The notes under the pieces are model-generated. The model ran no database searches, had not been told where the DNA came from, and saw only the letters and a program-made list of their open reading frames with translations. This document shows, piece by piece, positions 1-4,651 of a stretch of DNA of 7,744 nucleotides. Origin of the DNA: Variovorax sp. (GTDB taxonomy: Bacteria; Pseudomonadota; Gammaproteobacteria; Burkholderiales; Burkholderiaceae_C); the NCBI GenBank assembly GCA_028292835.1, contig JAQGLP010000400.1:1-7744 (forward strand), written 5' to 3'. Made by a program: the position numbers and the translations under genes. The number at the start of each line of letters is the position of its first letter. The first letter of the stretch is position 1.

Positions 1-489
1 GCCAACGACTCGGGCCTCAACGTCAAGTTCTACACCTACTACGCCGTCACCACCGGCACGCCGACCGCCATGGGCGCGGCGTCCGCCGGCAAGGTCTACC
101 AGGTGGGCTACGCCCACTACAACATGGGCGGCGAGATGCAGAAGTACGCCGACGAGTTCAAGAAGAAGTTCAACGACGATCTCTACACGACCGATGTCTA
201 CACCGTCTTCCAGGCGCTGGTCGAAGGCATGGTCAAGGCCAAGTCGACCGACCCGGTCAAGGTCGCCGCGGCGATGGAAGGCCTGAAGTTCAAGAGCTTC
301 AACGGCGACATCGAACTGCGCAAGACCGACCACCAGGCACAGCAGGGCCTCTACATCACCCGCTGGGAGAAGGCGAGCGCCAAGTACCCGTACAGCCCCG
401 AGAACACCGGCTACACGCTGGCGCCCGTGAAGTTCTACGACGCCTACGTGGCCAGCACGCCGACCTCATGCCAGATGAAGCGGCCGTGA
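1..489 (+). CDS. Liv/HAAT-type ABC transporter periplasmic substrate-binding protein, C-terminal part
   Basis: The reading frame is open from the first base to a TGA at 487-489, giving the last 162 residues of a protein whose start lies upstream. The segment looks like the C-terminal lobe of a periplasmic binding protein of the Peripla_BP_6 (LivK-like) family: a stretch rich in Tyr and Lys, a helix of the type DPVKVAAAMEGLKF, then a GDIELRKTDHQAQQGLYI segment, and a tail ending TSCQMKRP, which I recall from beta-proteobacterial members. In this family the protein captures the solute in the periplasm and hands it to the LivH/LivM channel. The signal peptide and most ligand-contacting residues are outside the window, so the ligand cannot be read here. 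It is followed by livH, livM, livG and livF, so it is very likely the cognate receptor. Branched-chain amino acids are only one possibility; downstream beta-oxidation genes suggest another carboxylate. Confidence 0.9.
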   Translation, partial: ANDSGLNVKFYTYYAVTTGTPTAMGAASAGKVYQVGYAHYNMGGEMQKYADEFKKKFNDDLYTTDVYTVFQALVEGMVKAKSTDPVKVAAAMEGLKFKSFNGDIELRKTDHQAQQGLYITRWEKASAKYPYSPENTGYTLAPVKFYDAYVASTPTSCQMKRP

Positions 490-510
490 CCCCGGCGCGC
501 TGACCGGTCG

Positions 511-545
511 AGGCCCGGCGTCATCCGCTCGGGCCTTTTTCTTTT
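511..545 (+). terminator. Intrinsic terminator/attenuator between the binding-protein gene and livH
   Basis: A perfect 7-bp stem AGGCCCG (511-517) / CGGGCCT (530-536) is extended inward by GCG (518-520) / CGC (526-528), with one bulged T at 529 and a five-base loop. Five T (536-540), a C and four more T follow directly, the classic layout of a Rho-independent terminator. It lies 22 nt after the binding-protein stop and ends 20 nt before livH. Since livH onward shows no obvious promoter of its own, it most likely terminates part of the transcripts, so the receptor is made in excess over the membrane complex. That is inference; the hairpin and T-tract are seen directly. Confidence 0.8.
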
Positions 546-564
546 CACGCATGGACAAGTCGCG

Positions 565-1518
565 ATGAACGTCGAATTTTTTGTGATCTCGCTGCTCAAC
601 GGCGTCAGCTACGGGCTGCTGCTGTTCATGCTCAGCTCGGGCCTGACGCTGATCTTCAGCATGATGGGCGTGCTGAACTTCGCCCACACCAGCTTCTACA
701 TGCTGGGCGCCTACTTTGCCTACACGATCTCCGGGCTGGTCGGCTTCTGGCCGGCGCTGGTCCTGGCGCCGTTGCTGGTGTTCGCGATGGGGGCGGCGTT
801 CGAGCGCTACAGCCTGCGGCGCGTGCACAAGTTCGGCCACGTGCCCGAGCTGCTGGTCACGTTCGGCCTGTCCTACCTGATCCTCGAAGTGGTTCAGCTG
901 CTGTGGGGGCGCTCCACCGTGCCCTACGGCCTGCCCGAGCAACTGCAGGGCCCGCTGTTCACCCTGTACGGCACGCAGTTTCCCAAGTCGCGCTCCTTCA
1001 TCATGCTGGTGGCCCTGCTGATGCTGCTGTCGGTGTGGCTGCTGCTCACGCGCACGCGCATCGGCCTGGTGATCCAGGCGGCGCTGACGCATCCGGACAT
1101 GGTGGAGGCGTTGGGCCACAACGTGCCGCGCGTCTTCATGCTGGTGTTCGGGGGCGGCGCCGCGCTGGCCGGCTTGGCTGGCGTCATCGGCGGCAACACC
1201 TACGTCACCGAGCCGGCGATGGCCGCGTCGGTCGGCTCCATCATCTTCGTGGTAGTGGTGGTGGGAGGCATGGGCTCGCTGGCCGGCGCCTTCCTGGCAT
1301 CGCTCCTGATCGGCGTCATCCAGACCTTCGCCGTCGCCATGGACCAGTCGCTGGCCACCGGGCTGCAGGCGCTGGGCGTGGCCGTGACCGACCAGACCTT
1401 CGGCTACGAGGTGCTCAAGCTCACCATCTCGCAGGTGGCGCCGATCCTGCCCTACCTGTTTCTCGTGCTGATCCTCATCTTCCGCCCCAAGGGCCTGCTC
1501 GGAACGCGCGAAGGCTGA
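565..1518 (+). CDS. livH: Liv-type ABC transporter inner-membrane permease LivH
   Basis: Encodes 317 residues, close to the usual length for LivH (about 300). The protein is almost wholly hydrophobic, with roughly eight membrane segments. Family marks are the N-terminal GLTLIF...VLNFAH stretch (residues 26-41), the cytoplasmic coupling loop with RTRIGLVIQA...MVEALGHNV (163-187, the EAA-like region that docks on the ATPases), and the glycine-rich VVVVGGMGSLAGAF segment (230-243). The C-terminal IFRPKGLLG is typical of the family. LivH pairs with LivM to form the inner-membrane translocation path. The ATG at 565 is chosen because the protein then begins just before the first conserved membrane helix; the Shine-Dalgarno is weak (GGA at 553-555). 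The stop is 6 nt before livM. The symbol reflects the family, not proven amino-acid specificity. Confidence 0.93.
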   Translation: MNVEFFVISLLNGVSYGLLLFMLSSGLTLIFSMMGVLNFAHTSFYMLGAYFAYTISGLVGFWPALVLAPLLVFAMGAAFERYSLRRVHKFGHVPELLVTFGLSYLILEVVQLLWGRSTVPYGLPEQLQGPLFTLYGTQFPKSRSFIMLVALLMLLSVWLLLTRTRIGLVIQAALTHPDMVEALGHNVPRVFMLVFGGGAALAGLAGVIGGNTYVTEPAMAASVGSIIFVVVVVGGMGSLAGAFLASLLIGVIQTFAVAMDQSLATGLQALGVAVTDQTFGYEVLKLTISQVAPILPYLFLVLILIFRPKGLLGTREG

Positions 1519-1524
1519 CCCTCC

Positions 1525-2826
1525 ATGACCGCTCAAACCCTTTCCTACCGGCTCGCGCCCTGGAATGTCACGCGCGTCGTGATCTGGTCGCTGTTCGCGC
1601 TCGCGCTGCTCCTGGCGCCGCTGGTGTTTCGCACCAGCCTCGCGCTCACGATGCTCTCGCAGATCGGCTACCTGATCATCATCTGCCTGAGCTACAACAT
1701 GCTGCTGGGCCAGGGCGGCATGCTGAGCTTCGGCCATGCCGTCTACACCGGGATGGGCTCCTTCATCGCGATCCACACGATGAACCTGGCGGCCAAGGGC
1801 AGCCTGCCGGTGCCGCTGGTGCTGATTCCCCTGGTCGGCGGGCTGGGCGGCATGTTCTTCGCCATGCTGTTCGGCTACGTGACGACCAAGAAGGCCGGTA
1901 CCACCTTCGCCATGATCACGCTGGGCATCGGCGAACTGGTGGCGTCGATGGCGCTGATGTTCCCGACCTTCTTCGGCGGCGAGGGCGGCATCACGACCAA
2001 CCGGGTCTACGGCACGCCGTTGCTGGGCCTGAGCTTCGGCCCGCAGATCCAGGTGTACTACCTGATCGCCGTCTACTGCTTCATCTCCACCGCGCTGATG
2101 TACGCGTTCACGGGCACGCCGCTCGGGCGCATGTTGAACGCCGTGCGCGACAACCCGGAGCGCGTCGAGTTCATCGGCTACAACACACAGCGCGTGCGCT
2201 ACTTCTCGTTCATCGTCGCGGGCTTCTTCGCCGGCATCGGCGGCGGGCTGGCGGCGATCAACTTCGAGATCGTGAACGCGGCCGACAGCCTGAGCGGCCT
2301 GCGCTCGGGGGCCTACCTGCTGTTCACCTTCCTGGGCGGCGCCACCTTCTTCTTCGGCCCGATCATCGGCGCGATCCTGCTGGTGTTTGCCTCGGTGCTG
2401 CTGTCGGAGCTGAGCAAGGCGTGGCTTTTGTACCTGGGCCTGGTGTTCCTCTTCATGGTGATGTTCGCGCCCGGCGGCGTGGCCAGCCTCATCATGATGA
2501 ACGTACGGGTGGCCAGATTCGGCAGGTTCAAGCCGTTCTGGCCGCTGTATGCGGGCTTCATCGTCACCGGCGCGCTGCTGGTGGCGGGGCTGGCCGCCAT
2601 CGTCGAGATGATCTATCACATGCAGCTCAACGCGGCGCTCGGGCCCAACCTCAACTTCTTCGGCCTGACGCTCGACACCTCGGGCATGGCGAGCTGGCTC
2701 GGCGCGGCCGCGCTGGCGGTGGTGGGCGGCGCGCTGCTGGAAGCGGTGCGCCGCCGCTTCGTGCGCGCCTGGAGCCACGCCCAGGAGCAGATCGAAGCCG
2801 ACATCAAGCGCCGGGAGACCGCATGA
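1525..2826 (+). CDS. livM: Liv-type ABC transporter inner-membrane permease LivM with C-terminal extension
   Basis: Encodes 433 residues. The core (about 15-330) is a standard LivM: a YNMLLGQGGMLSFGHAVYTG motif (57-76), TTFAMITLGIGEL (126-138), the ATPase-docking loop TPLGRMLNAVRDNPERVEFIGYNTQRVR (198-225), and the helix around FFAGIGGGLAA (234-244). The core ends near FAPGGVASL (314-322), where many LivM proteins stop. About 100 more residues follow, with two further hydrophobic stretches (about 340-362 and 388-407) and a charged cytoplasmic-looking tail ending IEADIKRRETA. E. coli LivM is similarly long, but as I recall its extra length is N-terminal. An AAGG at 1511-1514, inside the end of livH, can serve as ribosome-binding site. 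The stop overlaps the livG start (ATGA, 2823-2826), pointing to translational coupling. It should pair with LivH as the membrane channel. Confidence 0.93.
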   Translation: MTAQTLSYRLAPWNVTRVVIWSLFALALLLAPLVFRTSLALTMLSQIGYLIIICLSYNMLLGQGGMLSFGHAVYTGMGSFIAIHTMNLAAKGSLPVPLVLIPLVGGLGGMFFAMLFGYVTTKKAGTTFAMITLGIGELVASMALMFPTFFGGEGGITTNRVYGTPLLGLSFGPQIQVYYLIAVYCFISTALMYAFTGTPLGRMLNAVRDNPERVEFIGYNTQRVRYFSFIVAGFFAGIGGGLAAINFEIVNAADSLSGLRSGAYLLFTFLGGATFFFGPIIGAILLVFASVLLSELSKAWLLYLGLVFLFMVMFAPGGVASLIMMNVRVARFGRFKPFWPLYAGFIVTGALLVAGLAAIVEMIYHMQLNAALGPNLNFFGLTLDTSGMASWLGAAALAVVGGALLEAVRRRFVRAWSHAQEQIEADIKRRETA

Positions 2827-3593
2827 CCTACGCACTGGAACTCAAGGACCTGCGCAAGAACTTCGGCAAGACCGAGATCATCCGGGGCGCCAACCTGGCG
2901 GTGAACGCCGGCGAGCGCATCGGCATCATCGGCCCGAACGGCGCCGGCAAGTCGACCCTGTTCAACCTGATCAGCGGGCGCCTCGCGCCCACCAGCGGCG
3001 AGGTGCGGCTCAATGGCCAGCGCATCGACGGCCAGCAGCCCTACGAAATCAACCGGCTGGGCCTGTCGCGCAGCTTCCAGATCAGCAACATCTTCCCCAA
3101 GCTCAGCGTGTTCGAGAACCTGCGCTGCGGCGTGCTGTGGAGCCTGGGCTACGGCTACACCTTCCTGCGCTTCCTGTCCAAGCTGGACGACGCCAACGCG
3201 CGCGCCGAAACGCTGCTGCGCCAGGTCGGGCTGGAGCGCAAGCGCGACGTGCTGGGCATCAACCTGACCTACGCCGAGCAGCGCGCCCTCGAGATCGGCG
3301 TGACGATCGCGGGCGGCGCCAACGTCATCCTGCTGGACGAGCCGACCGCGGGCATGAGCAAGACCGAGACGCTGCACTTCATCGCGCTGATCAAGGAAGT
3401 GACGGTCGGCAAGACCCTGCTGACGGTGGAGCACGACATGGGGGTCGTGTTCGGGCTGGCCGACAAGATCGCCGTGGTCGTGTATGGCGAGGTCATCGCC
3501 TTCGACACGCCCGCCGCGGTGCGCGCCAATGCGCGGGTGCAGGAAGCCTATCTCGGCTCGTCCGTCGCGGATGCCCAGGGGGCGGGGAAATGA
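2823..3593 (+). CDS. livG: Liv-type ABC transporter ATP-binding protein LivG
   Basis: Encodes 256 residues, the normal LivG length. Motifs in order: A-loop region around FGKTEII (14-20), a canonical Walker A GPNGAGKST (37-45), Q-loop SFQ (Q86), a degenerate signature LTYAEQ (148-153) in place of LSGGQ, Walker B VILLDEPTAG (168-177, catalytic Glu173), and H-loop EHD (His204). The C-terminal NARVQEAYLG (236-245) is the usual LivG ending, followed by about ten extra residues. It is the cytoplasmic ATPase that works as a dimer with LivF. The start at 2823 is supported by GGGAG (2813-2817) five bases upstream and by the 4-nt overlap with livM. The same frame is open far upstream through livM and livH, but that portion is only a high-GC shadow. 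The signature departs further from consensus than I remember for E. coli LivG. Confidence 0.93.
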   Translation: MTYALELKDLRKNFGKTEIIRGANLAVNAGERIGIIGPNGAGKSTLFNLISGRLAPTSGEVRLNGQRIDGQQPYEINRLGLSRSFQISNIFPKLSVFENLRCGVLWSLGYGYTFLRFLSKLDDANARAETLLRQVGLERKRDVLGINLTYAEQRALEIGVTIAGGANVILLDEPTAGMSKTETLHFIALIKEVTVGKTLLTVEHDMGVVFGLADKIAVVVYGEVIAFDTPAAVRANARVQEAYLGSSVADAQGAGK

Positions 3594-3596
3594 GGC

Positions 3597-3691
3597 ACAC
3601 CCCCAGGCTTCGCGCACTTCGTGTCGCTTCGCCCACCCCCTTGCAGGGGGCAACACCGGCGGCCCGGCGGAGCCGGTTCCGCGGTGTTTTC
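3597..3691 (+). repeat. Hairpin-rich interspersed repeat in the livG-livF gap
   Basis: This stretch is non-coding and has two nested palindromes. The first is CCCCCT (3636-3641) / AGGGGG (3645-3650) with a 3-nt loop. The second has outer arms AACACCG (3652-3658) / CGGTGTT (3682-3688), a middle pairing CGG (3660-3662) / CCG (3679-3681), and an inner stem CCGGC (3664-3668) / GCCGG (3672-3676) around GGA. It closely resembles, from memory, an abundant intergenic repeat of Variovorax and related Comamonadaceae (a C-run/G-run hairpin followed by CAACACC...GGTGTT). The exact ends are estimated. The T-run at 3687-3690 just after the second hairpin could give weak termination; mRNA protection is another option. 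Only one copy is in the window, so repeat status rests on recognition. The remaining gap (3692-3765) shows nothing I can name. Confidence 0.6.
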
Positions 3692-3765
3692 CGAAGGGGC
3701 CTCGCTTCACTGGTTGCTGGTTTCATGGGTCATGGGCTCGCGCGAAGCGCAATGGATCACTGAAC

Positions 3766-4461
3766 ATGCTCAAACTCAACGACGTCCACGCCTACTACGG
3801 CAAGAGCCATGTGCTGCATGGCGTTTCCTTCGAGGTCCATCCGGGCGAGATCGTCGCACTGCTCGGGCGCAACGGCTCCGGGCGCTCGACCACCGCCAAG
3901 GCCATCATGGGCCTGGTGCATGCGGAGGGACACCTGCACTGGAAGGGACAGGACATCCTGCGCAAGAAGGCCTACGAGATCGCCCACCTGGGCATCGGCC
4001 TGGTGCCCGAGGCGCGCGAGATCTTCCCGAAGCTCACGGTGCAGCAGAATCTGCTGCTGGGCCAGAAGGGCTCGGGCAAGGGCAGCCGCTGGGGCTTCGA
4101 CGACATGTACGCCATGTTCCCGCGTCTGAAGGAACGCCAGCACACCGAGGCCGGCGTGCTCTCGGGCGGGGAGCAGCAGATGCTCACACTGTGCCGAACC
4201 CTGATGGGCGACCCCGACCTGATCATCATCGACGAGCCGACCGAGGGGCTGGCGCCCAAGATCGTCGAGCTGGTGGGCGAGTACCTGAAAAAGCTCAAGG
4301 ACCGCGGCATCTCGGTGCTGCTGATCGAACAGAAGCTCACCATCGCGATGGCGATCTCCGACCGCGCACTCGTCATGGGGCACGGCAGCATCGTGTTCCA
4401 GGGCACGCCCGACACCCTGCGTGCCGACGCCGCGACGCGCAAGGAATGGCTGGAGGTCTGA
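3766..4461 (+). CDS. livF: Liv-type ABC transporter ATP-binding protein LivF with Walker A Lys-to-Arg change
   Basis: Encodes 231 residues, close to the usual 233-237. It begins MLKLNDVHAYYGKSHVLHGV, a typical LivF start, which fixes the ATG at 3766 although the Shine-Dalgarno is poor (GGA at 3754-3756). Motifs: Walker A GRNGSGRST (34-42), in which the invariant lysine is Arg40 (CGC codon at 3883-3885); VPEAREIFPKLTV (80-92), with Glu in the Q-loop position as in many LivF; a canonical signature LSGGEQ (132-137); Walker B LIIIDEPTEG (152-161, Glu157 kept); and IEQK (187-190), with Gln where the H-loop histidine would be. It ends KEWLEV. It should form the second ATPase half beside LivG. No frameshift or truncation is seen, so it looks like an intact gene. 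Unlike the tightly packed livH-M-G, it is separated from livG by 172 nt carrying a repeat. Confidence 0.92.
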   Translation: MLKLNDVHAYYGKSHVLHGVSFEVHPGEIVALLGRNGSGRSTTAKAIMGLVHAEGHLHWKGQDILRKKAYEIAHLGIGLVPEAREIFPKLTVQQNLLLGQKGSGKGSRWGFDDMYAMFPRLKERQHTEAGVLSGGEQQMLTLCRTLMGDPDLIIIDEPTEGLAPKIVELVGEYLKKLKDRGISVLLIEQKLTIAMAISDRALVMGHGSIVFQGTPDTLRADAATRKEWLEV

Positions 4462-4462
4462 G

Positions 4463-4570
4463 ATGACGTCCGCCACGCCGTTGGCTTGTCCCGGCAGCGA
4501 CTGGGGGCGATTGCCGCAGCGCGCCAAACACCTAAAATTTTGGAAGAAAAAGAACGTCCGTGCTTTTTAA
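4463..4570 (+). CDS. Possible 35-aa small protein or leader peptide after livF
   Basis: ATG at 4463 begins one base after the livF stop and runs 35 codons to TAA (4568-4570). An excellent Shine-Dalgarno, GGAGGT (4452-4457), sits five bases upstream, better than that of livF itself. The peptide starts MTSATPLACPGSDWG and ends with a basic, Lys-rich tail (KHLKFWKKKNV); it has no membrane helix or family I recognise. The first 21 codons show G or C at most third positions, as in real genes here, while the last 14 codons cross an AT-rich stretch. Against it: GGAGGT is also simply the codons of the conserved LivF ending WLEV, and the ORF runs through the predicted promoter and operator of the next gene. 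It may be a chance ORF, a leader peptide or a small basic protein. Confidence 0.28.
   Translation: MTSATPLACPGSDWGRLPQRAKHLKFWKKKNVRAF
4511..4538 (+). promoter_or_regulatory. Putative sigma-70 promoter for the beta-oxidation genes
   Basis: A -35-like TTGCCG (4511-4516, 4 of 6 to consensus) and a -10-like TAAAAT (4533-4538, 5 of 6) are separated by 16 nt. They lie in the only clearly AT-rich patch of the window (about 4526-4570), upstream of the hydratase/dehydrogenase gene. Transcription would start near 4545, giving a leader of roughly 105 nt. The short inverted repeat CCAAA (4524-4528) / TTTGG (4539-4543) brackets the -10. This is prediction from sequence only. Confidence 0.5.
4547..4568. 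promoter_or_regulatory. Candidate TetR-type operator (FadP/PsrA-like) at the predicted transcription start
   Basis: A 22-nt dyad has outer arms AAAAAG (4547-4552) and CTTTTT (4563-4568) and inner half-sites ACG (4554-4556) and CGT (4559-4561) around a TC centre; 18 of 22 positions are symmetric. It begins about 9 nt after the -10 hexamer, so a bound protein would cover the start site and block transcription. ACG-NN-CGT dyads with A/T flanks fit the general look of TetR-family operators, and TetR regulators such as FadP control fatty-acid degradation in beta-proteobacteria; the exact FadP consensus is from memory and unverified. No regulator gene is in the window. As RNA the dyad could form only a weak A-U hairpin, so a DNA site is more likely than a terminator. 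Confidence 0.5.
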
Positions 4571-4638
4571 GACCCGATGCCGGCCACCGCTCGTGCATCG
4601 CACAGACGACATCCCCTTCTTCCAGCCTTTTCCACTTC

Positions 4639-4644
4639 AAAGGA
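4639..4644 (+). promoter_or_regulatory. Ribosome-binding site fixing the hydratase/dehydrogenase start
   Basis: AAAGGA lies seven bases before the ATG at 4652. It decides against the in-frame ATG at 4577, which would add 25 residues of non-family sequence and has no Shine-Dalgarno. The same motif and spacing recur before the thiolase (AAAAGGA at 6876-6882). Confidence 0.8.
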
Positions 4645-4651
4645 ACGCAGC

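Noticed and set aside
903..2822. Upstream in-frame extension of livG through livH and livM
   Set aside because: The frame is open by chance; the translated part is Arg/Ala/His-rich noise, and livG has its own ATG, Shine-Dalgarno and family N-terminus at 2823.
466..2835. Very long antisense open frame (789 codons) opposite livH and livM
   Set aside because: Its composition (runs of Arg, His, Gln, Ala, Glu) is what high-GC genes give on the opposite strand; it has no recognisable domain and covers two solid genes.
3137..3763. Open frame of 208 codons overlapping livG and the gap
   Set aside because: Arg/Gly/Ala-rich out-of-frame shadow of livG continuing by chance through the repeat; no domain.
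3484..3765. In-frame N-terminal extension of livF starting inside livG
   Set aside because: It would translate the repeat; LivF family proteins begin at MLKLNDVHAYYG, matching ATG 3766.
3766..4461. livF as a decayed pseudogene because of the Walker A change
   Set aside because: The frame is intact, full length, and all other motifs including the catalytic Glu and LSGGEQ are kept, so a functional variant is more likely.
4547..4568. The dyad after livF as an intrinsic terminator for the transporter operon
   Set aside because: The stem is nearly all A-T pairs with a 10-nt loop and would be a weak RNA hairpin; its symmetry and place just after a -10 box fit a protein-binding site better.
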